Source: Formicarius rufipectus (lineage: Eukaryota; Chordata; Aves; Passeriformes; Formicariidae). Taken from it: DNA of 64,000 bases. The notes beneath the pieces were generated by a model. The model was given only the letters and a program-made list of their open reading frames with translations, made no database searches and was not told where the DNA came from. This document shows positions 11,759 through 24,875 of this stretch, in pieces. Both the position numbers and the translations under genes were made by a program. How positions within the stretch are numbered: position 1 is the first letter of the stretch; each line of letters opens with the position of its first letter. The stretch is from contig VXAU01004424.1 in assembly GCA_013399695.1 (NCBI GenBank), positions 1,122,959 to 1,186,958 of the forward strand, given 5' to 3'.

Positions 11759-14700
11759 TTGACATTTGGAGAGGAAAGAACAAAATCACTCAAGTGAGTG
11801 ATAGCATAAAAGCTATGCTGTTTATCACAACCAAGGACCACAGGTATCAAAGTGCCCTGAAATTACAACAGACATCTGAAATTTTGTCCATTGCTAAGGA
11901 GAAACCAACAGTCAGTGAGACTAGAACAGTCTCTGTGCTATTCTCCTAACTCAAATTAACCTGAAAGAAAAATGTTGAAGGACAGAATAATGTTCCAGAC
12001 TGGTTTATTTATCTTCATCTTCTTTCTTAAAGGCCCTCAGAAAGGAAATTGTGGAACAGTGTGATAGCAACAGAATTGGAAGGAATAAGTCATGCTTAAG
12101 ATGACCAATGGTTATATAGTTTTGCCAAGGTGTTATCTTTAGTTCATATGAAGAATCAAAATATCTGCTCTAACGCATTTGTGCTCAACTTAGTTCCAAA
12201 ATCCAGGTTGCAAAATTAAGTCGCTCCCAAAAAACTTGTAAGCTACTGCTTGAACTCCTGACAGAGAAAAGGTCACATATATCTCTTCCAGTCCCAGCTG
12301 TGTGACCACAGGTGGATACCGTGCCTGTCTTGGAGAACACTGAGGGTGAAGGGTTCATTTGTCTATCTCCTTTACCCGAGGTAATCAGTTGCAATGAAGT
12401 ACGTTGGCTTGGCTTCCACTGTAGGGTCACCTTTATTTCTTCTGAATGGAGATCCAGCTTTCACTACCTTTTGATGTCTGCATAGGTTAAAAGCCTTGTG
12501 TATTTCACCTAGAGTGACACTTCAAAGGTGTACACAAGATAGGTGATGACATAGATACAATATGCAGGTGAAGGGAAGAAATAGCTGCTTGTAACAAGAT
12601 TCCCTTGGTTCTTACTTCTATGTTAACCAGAGACCGCAAGGTGTGCAAATGTCCTGATGCAGTGGACACACATGTACTGCAGATCATGGTTTACATCAGT
12701 CTGCACATATGCCCTTAGAATGGGATAAAAAGTTCTTTTCTAAGCAGTCTGGGTTACAGGCTCACATGGATTGAAAGGAAGTCTTCATGGTATTTTAATC
12801 CTAGCAATTTTGTGGAAATTTGTGAGGGGAAAAAAAAGACTCAGATTAAAAACTTAAGCTCTTATACTGGTTAAGAAAACCCAGCATTCTAACATGATTA
12901 ACATTAATAAGTAGTGATTTTAAAAGTGGCAGAAATGGCTAAGCCATGATGGAACTGCATTTTAGGAATTTTAAGATAATAATTTGAGTATTAAGCTGTT
13001 AGAAATTGGTCTGTACGAGAAGGAAGCAGCAGGTTTGCTAACTAATGCAGAACATGAAGCAAAGAAGACAAAATCCTCTTCAGAAATGGTGATTTAATGT
13101 AATAATGATGTGGGGACATACATGAAAACTATGTGCCATAGCACCTTTGTCAGAAATGGCTATTTTAGAAAACAAGTAGTTTTTTGAGGATCCCCAAGAG
13201 ATAAAGTATTAAAAGAAGAGAAAAGGACACTCTAACTCATGCTAATATCTCTTTCTAATTTAAACAAAATTTTATGATAAATATTACTTCCTTGGAGCCG
13301 TAATGGTATTTAAACAAGAATGTGCGCATTAGCTTTTATGGTGTCATCATGACCTGTAAGTATTCCAATGTGGCTCATGAAGACAACATCCTCACTTTGT
13401 AACTGTAGAAAGCCAAATCATTTAATATCTTATGGAGAGTTAAAAGCATTATGTTTTTGTATAGGAGGGAGCATGAGGTTCTTAGTGTTATCTTCTCTGC
13501 ATTGCCATTCTTGGATTTTATACAAATATTTTCAAACCTTTTATTTTTAGGTTCAGTAAGTACCCCGGGTTGTAAGAAATAACACTGAGAAATTGCATTT
13601 CTTTTTCAGAAATCTTCCATTTTTGTGCTGGTGCAAATTTCATAATGTGATGTGTTTCTTCTGATTTTAGGCTTAGCTGTGCAGGTTGTATTCAATATAC
13701 TTACATTAGGATTTTGATGACACAAAAGTTCAGAGTTTATTTTGCCTAAAGCATTCCTTCTCTATCGAGATTTCACTGAAGAACAGTGAAATGTGACCAG
13801 AATAACCAAGTAATGACCAATCCCTAAGTTATAAGAAAGATAAAAAGGATTAAAGTGGTACTTTGAAATATTGTTCTGAATATGGAACACATTGGAGAAA
13901 ACATTTTCAAAGAGAGAAAGGAGTTTATAAACTACCTACAGATTAGTAAAGTGCTGTTAAAAGACGTGGTTGAAAGGTGAGCTCAGTCCTGTCAGTAAAG
14001 GGAACCAATGGAGAAAAACGAGAAGTCTTTCACAATTTTAAAAACTGTGTATGATCCAAGGAATCCTACAGTTTTATAAATTAAGCAGGTAGTTCTATAA
14101 CACTGATGGACAATTGCGTCATGCAAATTAGAAGCACTTTCTAGCCAAAAAAAACATTTTAAGGAATGTAACAGATCTCTTGTGTTTTTTTCCTCTCACT
14201 GGAATAAATTGATTCTGTCTCTCTGGAATCAACATATAGTAAGCAAAAATATTTAATCCAGGTATAAAATCAATTCCTACAAATTTTCATCCATACATAA
14301 ATTCTTTTTGTATTTCTTTCTAGTAGTAGATGTATGGAATACCTTTCCTTGGACTATTTCATAGTGCATGGTTGTTTCCAAAGTCTTTAGATGTCTTACT
14401 AATGGGATGAGGCTAAATGTACCTCCGTGTACTGTGATCTAAAGGTGACAGTTTAGAGTGAGGCAGGTGTAGGGGCTATAAAAGGAGTATCTGGAATCAA
14501 TTGTTCTTACAACTGCATGGTCAGCATGCATACAGACATAATTACTTCTACCTGTGTATAATTTTTAGTTTTTGAAATTGCCCAGAGCAGACAAATGTGA
14601 GAAATTGTTTGGGATGAACAAATCTGGCATTTCTGCCCGTTCTCTCTATGGTATTCTGATTTGTAGGTGGGCTGAAAGCACATCTAGCAGATATTTGCAA

Positions 14701-15247
14701 TACTGACTTCCACACCACATGGAGTTCACAACAATTGCTGGCAGGTTATTAGAAACAGTTCATTTAAAAACCTGTTGAATAGGAGTCTACTCACAAATTA
14801 AAGACCTGAACTCTGGGCATGTGGAAAACACCATCTTTCCATTTCTTAACTACTCCTGGGGTTAGAAGGGGAGGACTTGATCTGAGAAGCATGGTTGTTG
14901 ACCACTGTGTCCTACTCAGTGAAGAGAGGTAAGAGCTGTGAATTTGAGATGCTCTGACCTCCAACACCACCAGACCATAGCCATCTATGTGGTGGTGTTC
15001 TGCAGGTGTTAGTGCTGCTGTCACCCTGCTGTTCAACAGTGTCAAGAGGAGATCAACAAAGTGATCTGTATTCCCATTTTTAATGTACTCAAGACATAAC
15101 GAACTGCAAGTTCTTCATTCCAGCCTCAAAATATCAGGAGTGTGTGTTTTACAAACACAGATATAATGCGTTGGTTATGACAGCATTGCCATGAGGTGTC
15201 TCTGACATAACTTCAGATGTGAAGCTACTGAGATAACTTCTATTTTC
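11759..15247. other. Non-coding sequence
   Basis: Unique AT-rich DNA without supported genes. The longest frames (78-84 codons, for example 12430-12185 minus and 15045-14791 minus) carry no known domain. The segment 14790-15050 is slightly GC-richer than its surroundings and unassigned. Confidence 0.55.
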
Positions 15248-15272
15248 TTTTTTTTTTTTTTTTTTTTTTTTT
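15248..15272. repeat. Poly(T) tract, 25 bp
   Basis: An uninterrupted run of 25 T follows TATTTTC. It could be the tail of a minus-strand retrocopy, but no recognisable body of such a copy lies at higher coordinates, so only the homopolymer is called. Confidence 0.95.
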
Positions 15273-15559
15273 GATCCTGAATATTCATTTACACTGGCCA
15301 GGATTATCTTTTACATACAAGAAGTGTGTCTTGGAAGCAACATTGACAAAACGGTGAGAATAAAGTCTAAGTTCCTGTGAATTCCACTTAATTCTGGTAG
15401 TGCCTGTTTTCTCTTCCATAGCAATTCTAGTTCAAGAAGTTTTAGCTTAATTTTGAGGAATTTATGCTGACAAAGAACAAAATCAAGCAGGCTCACATAA
15501 AAAAGGTCACAGTGGTATCCATGTTATTAAATAAAAAACCCTGTAAGATAACCTCCATA

Positions 15560-15730
15560 ATTATTATTTTTTTCCATTACAATTTTGAATTGCAGTGATC
15601 AAATATATGCAATGAGTTGTTCACAGATGAGCCACATAGCAGCAATTATTTGACAAATTATTTTCAACAATGGATAATTGAAGGAAGTTGTTACCTGTTC
15701 ATAGACAATGCATAGGCATAAAAGAAAAGG
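15560..15730. promoter_or_regulatory. Candidate conserved non-coding element
   Basis: A unique AT-rich stretch with dense homeodomain-like cores, for example CAATTATTTGACAAATTA and AACAATGGATAATTGAAGG, and an ACAATGG (SOX-like) site. Motif density in AT-rich DNA is weak evidence. Conservation across birds and other amniotes would be needed to establish it. Confidence 0.15.
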
Positions 15731-16269
15731 AAAAAATAGTTATATAAATTATGCATTACAAATCACCATCTCAGCTCTTATCATATCCCACCCCTTTACT
15801 GTAGCTCCTACTTTCACCATATGGAGAAATAAAATGCATTTCTAATTTGTTTTCTAATAAGTACTAATTAGTCCAGGCCTTTGAGATCCTTAAGGAAATA
15901 AAGTGTGTCCTTGTAGCCTTCCAAATAAAGCTCTAAAGCTGCAGCTGGTACAGTCCCACATTGCTCTTCCTTCCATCCTCCAAGAAAAAATTGAAATCAT
16001 CCCTCATTTAGATTTCAATAAAAGATCAAGGTAAAATCAAAATAACTAAAACTAGCAGCAGTCATTTAGTCAATGGGCAATGTATAGAAGCTGTGCCTTT
16101 GTGGTGATTTAAAAGATGGGGATCTGAAGGAAAATACACAGAAAATGTTAAAGTAGAAAGAAGAAAATTATTTTAAGCTGCTTTTGTCAAATTATATTAT
16201 TAGCAGAAACAGTTTCCCAGGAAAAGCCTGTTCTGCTGTGAAAGCCTCTGCTCCCTCCACAGAGGGACT
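15731..16269. other. Non-coding sequence
   Basis: Unique sequence. Nothing recognised on either strand. Confidence 0.6.
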
Positions 16270-17133
16270 CTAGAGCAGTCCTGTGTGGGGCATGGGGAGT
16301 ATCTCCCAGGAGTCATGGCTGGAATGACCTGTGATTTCTTGGGTCTGCCTCCTTGACCCACTGAAGAATTTCATCATGTATTCTTCAGCTTTTGTCCAAC
16401 TAAATTTTACTATAAAACTGACTCTTGCTTTAAACTGTGGACGCTTTTGTAAGGAATAGTAATGTACAGGGATACTTTGACTTTCCCCCTTCTTCCAGTG
16501 CAAGGCTGCTTTCTGCGATACATACTCTGGTGTATTTTCAGGGACTTATCATGTCACACAGATGATCTCTGCAAATGTACTCACAGTGTCTGAGGAAAGG
16601 AAATGCTTTATCACCTCCACTAGTTTCTCTGCCCCCTTCAGTCTACTTTTTGGGGTCTCCACCTTGTGAATTGAAGAGTTGTCGAAACCAAACCACTTCT
16701 TCCAGAACTTTAATTTTTTATAAGTCAGCAAGTTCTTAGGCAAAAGTATTTCCCTGACACTTCTATGACCTTAGAAAGCATGGCTGTATCTGAGGGTCCC
16801 TGGGTGAGCCCTCTGCATCGCATGAAGCAGCGTTGGAGTTGCCTCCATGGCAGCTCAATTATTTGCTGGTGTAGTGTCTGCCAGTGGAGCACGAGCTGTT
16901 CTCCTCTCCCTTCCCCACTGACAAACTGGGCTCTGCAGGCTACAGTGGGCTCTGCTTCACTCAGCTGAGTATGAAGCACATGCTAAACAGAAGCACGAGT
17001 CATCCTGCTGACATGAACTTGAGCCGATGAACAGCAAGTAGTGAAAAAGAAGCAACAAATACTTTTTTTCCGTGCATGAAATCCTTTGGTTGTGCAGGGT
17101 TGCTATCTGTATGACTAATACCTAGCAATGCTT

Positions 17134-17157
17134 GTCTGAACGTCTGAACGTCTGAGG
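17134..17157. repeat. Short tandem repeat GTCTGAAC
   Basis: Two full copies of GTCTGAAC are followed by a partial GTCTGAGG copy. It is a small local duplication. Confidence 0.85.
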
Positions 17158-17245
17158 GAAAAGGGCAGGGTACAGATTCCACAGAATTGTAGCCCTTGGA
17201 AATTTTACAAATAAGGTCATTGACAAATATTTGTGTTAGTTGGTC

Positions 17246-17289
17246 ATCTCTTGTGAGGTCTAATAATATCTCTTGTGAGGTATAATAAC
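17246..17289. repeat. 22-bp tandem duplication
   Basis: Two adjoining 22-bp units, both starting ATCTCTTGTGAGGT and ending in an AATAA-type tail, differ at two positions. It is a simple, fairly recent tandem duplication. Confidence 0.9.
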
Positions 17290-17329
17290 ATTTTCTGGTA
17301 TGTCTAATTTCTTTGACTTTGCTCACCAA

Positions 17330-20298
17330 ACTGGACTAAGCCATATTTCTACTTTCACCTTCTTAATATTGTAAATGCACTCACAGGTGATGTTTTTTGG
17401 TGGCACAGCTTAACTAAACAACTTCTCTAGCCACATCCCCAAGAATTTGGGGAGACTGCCATGCCAACATCCAGTGTCTGTCCATATGAACATCCAGAAG
17501 GAAAACAACCCTAGGTCTTCTAATTAATAACCTTAAGTATTGCCACCATTATATTTGTTAGGAAATTATTTGCCACCATTCTTGAAAATAGGAGTATCCA
17601 TATTTGTTGAGAGCCTCATTCCATACTCCAAAAGAAGCTTAGGTGGGTAATTATCTACTGATAGAGATAATATTGATAGAGTTTTGCAGGACATATGTTG
17701 AAACAAGTGTCTGTAGCCACAGAGGGAACTTTGTAAAAGCATAAAGGAATCCCTAAGGAATTCAGGCTGTTCTTGAGTTAGGTGGTGACCAGGGAAAGAG
17801 AATTCAGAATTACATTTAGTGTACAGTCTATTTGAGCCCCACTGTGTGTACCTACATCATTTGCTGTGTCTAGCCTCTCAGGATGTGCCAAATTTCATTT
17901 TACAGTCACCCTTGTTTTCCTCTTCTCCTTCTGAGGATGATAATTTTTAGAAAGAGCACTGGATGTCATATCCATTTTTGGTACATGGGATCTTAAAGGA
18001 GATAGACTGTGATGTGAATTCCTAAAAACTAATTGTGATCCAAGCTCATGTTCTTTGCTTATTTGTTAATTTTACTGATACCTATTTGGCTTCTAGCTTG
18101 TGTGTTACTTTTTCTGCTCATTTCCATAAATAAAATGTTCTTTCTCTGCCATGTTGCTGTTCCTCCTGATTATTTCCTGCTGCGGCCTTGGTGTAATAGT
18201 GTTTCTTCCTTTACTTAAAACAGCATGCAATTGCATTTTGAGTTAAGTTAATGGGGAATGGAAAGGATGTAGCCAAATCTCTGCAGGACTCTCTGAGTCT
18301 CACCCCAGCATCTCCACAAAACCTTTCTATGGGTCTGGCTCAGTTTTTCTGCTAGCTTCTGTTGGCTTTGTTTATTTTCTACCAGTGTAGAATATTTTCT
18401 ATGCCACTTGCTATTTAATGAAATACCCTACAGTAACTTGAATTTCTAGTATTAGCTTCCAGGGAACCAGTAAGAGTCCAGTTATTGTTACTGCCACTGG
18501 GGCTGTATTGGTTCTTTGCCATCATTAAAAGAATAAAGTATTACATCTGCTACACTTGCATTACAAAGCAGCTACATAAAGCTCAATGTGAGCTTTATTA
18601 TCTGTTGGACTTCTCATAATGTCTAGCACACAATACAGTGCACCTATTTAGCAAAAAGGTTTCTTCTGCAATTGAACCTTCTCTTAGAAATAGAAAAGGA
18701 TTTTCAGGCTGTGAATCTGCAGGTAGTAATTTTAATAGCCACTAATGTGAATTAATAATTCTAATAGCCTCATTTCTGATGCATTATCAGAATACTGGAG
18801 AGTGGGTTGCCATGGCTGCTATATTTTATCACTCACAGCTGTGTAAACTCTTTTAGGCCAGCCTTTTTTTTTTTTTTTGTCTGAAAAAACATTCATGTGA
18901 CTTCTCACTGGGATTGGTCTTAGAGTCCTCATTCAACATGGACTAACACAGCTCCTAGGAAAGTATTTTTTTCCCCTCTGGGAGACTGAGCTGTATTATT
19001 AACAACTTAGAAAAAATTCACTATCTATGGAATTGTTCAAGGTAAAACCAGTTGTCATCATGCTGGCATATTAATCATTAGGAATGCATGATCTTCCCAA
19101 TACTCTTATAGAAATTCAGTTGTACAGTGAGATAACTGGTGAGACAGAAAAATGCATACTCCACTTTTCATGATGCAGCAAGCTCCAAAAAATACAGCAC
19201 ATTTGTTGATTTGCAAAACTATTAAATACGTATGGATTTGCATGGATATAAACTTCAAATTTTAAATTCTTTGTCTAATAACAAGACAAATATTTAAGTA
19301 TATGAGTAACCTCATTTCTGCTTGGCAAAGCACTTGAGCATATGGAACTTAAGTTCTTGCTTAAAGTAAGCCCTTAATTGCTGTTTGTATCTGTTGCTCA
19401 TCTAAGGTAAAAAAAGTAAAAGCTCACAAAGCACAGCACTTAGTTCACAGGGATTTCTATCTCTGATGTTTTATTAATCAAAATTATTTCTGTGTCATTT
19501 GTGGGCAAGTCAGTGGCAGTGTTGATTTAGGGAGCATCTTAGTCATGTTGGCTACCACCACCAGTCCATTCATGTTTATAAAACCCTTGAAACATTCATG
19601 TCAAGGACACCTTACCAGATTCGTATGGTAGTTATACTTCAATGTACTTCAACAGCATAACCTGTTAATGGATGAAACTTACAGTGGAGATTTGCATCAG
19701 GTAATGAGACAGACTTTCAATTCCTTATCTGAAGAACATCCAGATCTCTGCAGTCAGCAAAACATCCCCAAATATTACAGCAACAGACTTTGTAGAGGTA
19801 ACGTTGCTATTTCCCAGGAGGGCTAGAGTGGTCTTTCTATCAGAATTTCAACACTGCTATTTTTGACTCTGGATTTAAGGGAAAAAAAAAAGGAGAGGAA
19901 TTATAAAAAATGCAATTTACTCATTAAAAAAGTCCTTTGTTTCTTTTTTAGTGCTAGAAATAGAGATGTAAAGGAAGGAACTCACCTACTCTCCTGTGCT
20001 TTCTGTATACCCAAACCTACTTTACCTCAAGACTTCTGATAAACAATTTTCAGCCAAATGTGTTGTACTGTGCTGCAACACCTGCTTATCTGAGGGTGAG
20101 ATGCATTCTTAGAAACCTCTCTGTTACATTAGTATTTTGGAGCAGTGGGAAGAAGACCTTTCTCTACGGCTTAGGGCTCTGTGAAGCAGATTATGCTGCT
20201 CTGCAGTGGATACTCTAGTTTACTTCCCAGCCTCTTTACTCTCATTTCCAGCATATTCACATTTGCATTCACAGTTGTTAAGAGTCACCTCAGTTTTT
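17330..20298. other. Non-coding sequence
   Basis: Unique AT-rich DNA. At about 17537-17605 the words TTGCCACCATT and ATATTTGTT each occur twice, a small local duplication. No gene or mobile element was recognised. Confidence 0.55.
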
Positions 20299-20332
20299 GT
20301 ACATTTTGTACAGTTAATGTACAATTTTGTAC
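20299..20332. repeat. Imperfect inverted/tandem TGTAC repeat
   Basis: TGTACATTTTGTACAG is followed by TTAA and TGTACAATTTTGTACC. The two halves are near-copies and also near-inverted copies because TGTACA is its own complement. A short hairpin is possible. No function is inferred. Confidence 0.7.
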
Positions 20333-23300
20333 CCTCAAAACCCTAAAAGGATGACCGTGGCAAAGCAGGGATTGAAAATGTTTGATGGATGACAATCTTG
20401 CTCTTCATGGAAAGCATTTTGTCTAGTTTTTGTTAAGACAGTTAGAGAAAACTCATCTCTTCATGTCCCAGAGTATGTCCTTTGTTACCATGAATAACAC
20501 CACTACCTAAGGCAGGTAGCACAGTGTGAAAATGGATCCTTATATGACACATCTAAGCAACTGTGTCTCCACATACTTGGACTCCAAGAGACTATATTAT
20601 GTAGTATAGATATAATATGCAAAATACACATACACACAGTTAATTTGAAACAAAAAATAATATAAGCATACTCTATTTTTTATGTATGGAAATATACTTT
20701 GGGATTTTATTTTCTTGACTCATTCTGCTTTTTAAAAAAGAGTTGATATCTGAATCCTTTTAGATTACAAAAAAGGATCTTTCTATAGCAATATAGATGC
20801 CCACACACTGTCCCTCAAGAAATAAGTATATAATCGGATTAGAAGATATTTCAGATTTAGACAAGTCTAATTAAATTACTTCCAACTTTTACTGGCCTCT
20901 GCAGATCAATCTCCTCTTGACTTTCACAGTTCATCAATATAAGGAAAAGCAAAGCAAAAAACCCTCTCCTATCAGAAAAAAGAAAAAGTGTGCTGTCTTC
21001 TTATTAAAAAAAAAAAAAAAAGACTGTAGTTGGCTGGATTTGCTTGGCACTTGACCTCATCATGCATTAACATTAGCTTAAAAAAGCACACCTACTTTTT
21101 ACATTAACTTTCTTCCATGGTACAATCCCTGTGCAAAGAAATTACTCGTGCAATCTGGTTTTCTTTTGCATACATCATTTACCATCTTTCAAGGTAAGGA
21201 ATTTAAATGTATGCTGATGCCTTTACCATCTCGACAGTTTAAGGATAAAAGTTCTGTACAATGTGATGAACAAAAGACTTTTCCTTTAAATGTATAAAGT
21301 AGAAGACATTTTCCTTAAATCTCTTGGAATATTAAATGCCACATAATATTTTGCATAACATTTAGGAACTCTTTGACTTGAGAAGCCCAGAATATACGTC
21401 TTTGAGGTCCTATTCTGATCCTTTGCATCTGCATAATGTAATTGTAATCTGATCATGCATCTCCTCACTTGCCACAGTAATGAATGAAGACATACTCTGC
21501 TGGAATTCTGTCCTTTTGATGTAGATGGTGTGCCTCAACAGTAGGCAATTTAAGAGGTCTGGAGGTAGAATAGAATATTTAGTTCCTTGGCTCCTGCTGT
21601 GTCTATATGTCCTTAAATTTTTCAATGTTAGAATTTATATAGAAACAAAAAGAAATTAAAAGTTCTTAAACTAAGATTTCTTTTATGAATTAAATTTAAT
21701 TACAGTGATGTCAGTATGCATTAAATTGAAGTTGCTGCTGTGAAACCACACAGCCAGAATCAAGAGTTTTTAGTCAACAATGTGCAACTACTATATCAAA
21801 TTTAATCTTGAGGTAACCACAAGCCGCTGCAATTAGAGATATGACATTCTGCATCTCTCAAGACTGTTTTTTCCCCACTAATTTTTGTATAATTTCATGA
21901 GTGTATCTTGAAGAAAAATGCAACCTAATGCCTTTATCCCATGTGTAGAAATGATTCATCATAAGCTTCACATTGTCACTTCTTGGAATAGCGCATTGAC
22001 TTTGGATTACCCCGGTTCAGAAGGATGACCTATCTTCATCACGTGGCATTTAGGAATGGGCAAAATACTCCTTTGGACTGATAAAAAAATGTTCAAGCTC
22101 TGCAAAGTTTTGAAACTTTGCTGAAAACAAATCTACTTTTTCTGGTAAAAAAAAAAAAAAAGACATTTCTAAATATCTTTTTGGGTTTTACTGCTCTGAA
22201 AGATGATGCTTGACTGTAAAAATGAGACTTTTCACCAAAGTTCAAAGTCAGAACATTTATTATTTATTTTTTTCCCATTTATAACTTGTTGGAGAAAAAA
22301 ATAATCTTTAGTTGCTAGGAGAAATATTGCTGTCTTTCCTTCACAAAATGAAAAATGGCAAATCAGGCAAACTCGAGGTTTGTCTTTTGCAACAGAGACT
22401 TCACAAAGACATATAACTTGGAAAAATAAAAGATAAATAAATCATTCCTTCACTTCTGTTACTCACACTTCTTTTTCTGCTTCTCTAAATGCTTCTCTAC
22501 ACTTAGCTGTCTCTTCTTTTCTCCAGATATTTTTTCTTCATTTCTACTCTCTTCTCTCTCATCAAGCAATTGAAAACATCTTTAATTCTTTCCATGAGGT
22601 GATTCAATCATTTAACATAAAATTACCCAGGGATTCTCCAGATGGAATACATGAGATGCTTCCTAAAATATCAAGTGAATGCTTTCCCTGCACGGTGAGC
22701 TGAGAATATAGTCAGTTCCTGACCAGTTCCAAAACTCATTCACTACAGTAGGATGGATGTTGGGTTAATGAAGTCTCAGATGCCTTGCTAACCACTTACT
22801 CCATAAACCTTTCTCTTCCTTTTGCGCTTAACTGACCACTATTATTGTAAAATCTAACTACACACAGACCATACTTCTGCTGTCTCCACCATGAATAATG
22901 AAGAATAATTCCTCATGAACATTCTGTTCTCTCTAACTTTAAGCAGGGCTAACGCAAAGGGAGGCTCTCAGCAATGACCAAGATGCCTGTTGAATTAATG
23001 TCCATGGGCCAGTTAGGGGTAGCCCAGCTTGGTAGCCCGTGTGGGCTGGGGTTCTCTTGTTTGCTGTCTCTTGGGCAGCCCTGCTAACAAGCCACATAGC
23101 AGTCTGGGAGTGTCTCCAAATGGCTCTTCCTTTGTTTCAGAGACCCAATTTGTGAAGTATTCTCCATAAAATAATAGTAAACAGAGATGTGGCAGTAGTG
23201 GGAAAATCCGCTATAAAACTTCCATTAGTTAATGAAAGCGGCTGTCACAATCATGTGAAAAGTTCAAGGAGGCAATCTTGTTAAACAGCCATTTTGCATA

Positions 23301-23982
23301 GAGAAATTTATATTACTGTAGACCTTTTCAAATACCTTTGATGTTTTCCAGAACAGCATATGAATCCTGAGCTTTGGAAGAAGAAAGATCAACTCACCAC
23401 AAAATAAAGTTTGGTTAGCAATGGACATTTGGTCACAGCTCAGACACTGCATGTTCATTTGTAACACACTTCTGTGCAGCTCAGTAGGGATTTTTCTCTG
23501 CTGAAGAACTCCACAAGCTTCTTTGATTCCATTTTGTACTGGGAGTTGTTTTAAAACATCCATGCAATCACATTAAATGCTCAAGAATCAACACAAAGCT
23601 CCTAACACTGATGACAAATTACTCTTAAATGAATAGTGCCAAAGCTGATGGCCTAGAGTGTTTTCATTTTTATCACCCTCTGAACCCTTCAAATCCGTCC
23701 TTGTCTTGAGGTGACCAGTCTTCTGAGGTTAATGTTCATACTTGGGACTCTGAAATTCTTGATCTACACAGACACAAAAAAAGCAAACCTCAAAGATGAA
23801 GGACAAAATAGCAGACTTTTAATCTCTTTTCTCAGCCAGCCATCTTCCATGCGTCTAAATTTAATAACTACTCCTCAAAAGTGTACAACCAAACCAGCCA
23901 AATACAATTAACAAAATGTTAGGCCAAGCACCCAAACACTTCAAAGGTCTCTTTAAAGGTAAGATACAGACAGTATTTACTG
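20333..23982. other. Non-coding sequence
   Basis: AT-rich unique DNA with several A and T runs (about 21005-21020 and 22147-22161). A 99-codon minus-strand frame at 23563-23264 matches no family I know. No mobile element was recognised up to the LTR at 23983. Confidence 0.55.
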
Positions 23983-24387
23983 TGTAGTGGGCATGTGTGG
24001 CTCTGAAGTACAGAGTAAGGGCAACCAGTTACTTTTGTAGCAGTCATATGATAAACACCCTTTGAAAACAGCCGATGTGTGGTACCTGTTACAGGCAGCT
24101 TCGTTATGCTGATATACATCTGTATCAGTGAGTAGCCACATTGTCTGTGTGCTGGGTCTGTGGTCCCCTCCTCTTCCTGCTTTCCAGTAGCTCTGGTCCC
24201 TGGTTTTCTTGAGGCTCTTCTTGCTTTCTCCTGCGTATGTCCTTGTTCTAGAGCCACCAGTAATTTGCTCTGCCCAGCCATGGTGTTTCAAAGCATATAC
24301 ATACAACAACATGCTATTTTTATTTATAGGTATTTGTCTCATTATTGCAACATTAAGGGGTTTGAATTTGGTTCTGTTCAGGTTACA
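23983..24387 (-). repeat. 3' LTR of the element (downstream copy on the minus strand)
   Basis: About 405 bp, the partner of 28160-28530. Plus-strand landmarks are TGGCTCTGAAGTACAG, GGTCCCCTCCTCTTCC, CTAGAGCCACCAGTAATTT, CCATGGTGTTTCAAAGCAT and TTTGGTTCTGTTCAGGTT in the same order. The open frames that cover it on both strands (101-121 codons) lie inside the repeat and are not read as host genes. Confidence 0.6.
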
Positions 24388-24389
24388 AA

Positions 24390-24400
24390 CCCCTCTTCCA
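24390..24400 (-). other. Probable polypurine tract
   Basis: The minus strand reads TGGAAGAGGGG, followed by TT and then the LTR start TGTAACC. A purine run directly upstream of the 3' LTR is where plus-strand DNA priming occurs in LTR elements. Position supports the call more than the short sequence does. Confidence 0.5.
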
Positions 24401-24532
24401 TCACAGGGACATATTCAGGTGACTGTGGAGTTGCAATTCAGTTACCTAAACCATACACTGTCTGACTTGCATTGATGGATTATTTTTGTGTGCTTCCTTC
24501 TTAGATGTTTTGAGGGCTTTGGTCTTGCCTCA

Positions 24533-24871
24533 TCAGATTCTGAATTTCTGGTCATTATTTGCAAATAACCTTTCTGTAATATGCAAATATTTTAATAAAC
24601 ATTTTAATATTATAATAATACCTAGAAGATTCCCAGCTTGTATTATTAACAATACAATAGTAGAGGAAATAATACATACAATGGTTTCAATGCTGTGGAA
24701 CTGCAAAATATATAATCCTATTAAAAAAACCCCACCTATTAATTGCTTCAAGTTGCAATGTCCATTTTGTGACATTTTTCTGGATTTGTTCAGTCTTTCT
24801 TTAATTTTGCTGGAATTCTGTTGTTGAATATTCATTATAGATGTAAGTATTTTTTCCATAGTTTCTTCCAT
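24533..24871 (-). pseudogene. Broken hydrophobic reading frame of the LTR element, possibly envelope transmembrane part
   Basis: A 112-codon minus-strand frame. Residues about 1-44 are polar and basic, residues about 45-57 and 66-95 are strongly hydrophobic (potential membrane segments), and a short polar tail follows. It ends about 130 bp before the polypurine tract and 3' LTR. A membrane anchor with a short tail at the 3' end of the internal region is the layout of a retroviral envelope. The frame does not join the preceding one, so the gene is dead. The call is inference from order and hydropathy only. Confidence 0.25.
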
Positions 24872-24875
24872 TCGT

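Larger units (their letters stand above)
16270..17329 (-). other. Cluster of minus-strand open frames, possible decayed coding relic
   Basis: Four minus-strand frames follow one another with small gaps: 17329-17000 (109 codons), 16979-16725 (84), 16743-16549 (64) and 16503-16270 (77). The last two share a reading frame. Such a run over 1 kb is what a decayed coding sequence with a few frameshifts and stops would leave, and it is denser than in most of the window. I recognise no protein family, and no intron or poly(A) signature is evident. The codon content is not distinctive. Chance remains a good alternative. Confidence 0.2.

Noticed and set aside
15248..15272. Poly(T) as the tail of a minus-strand retrocopy
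   Set aside because: No recognisable retrocopy body lies next to it at higher coordinates.
23919..24475. Frames of 88-121 codons on both strands near 24.2 kb
   Set aside because: They lie within the proposed 3' LTR and just beside it, overlap antisense, and the related copy at 28.3 kb has broken versions.
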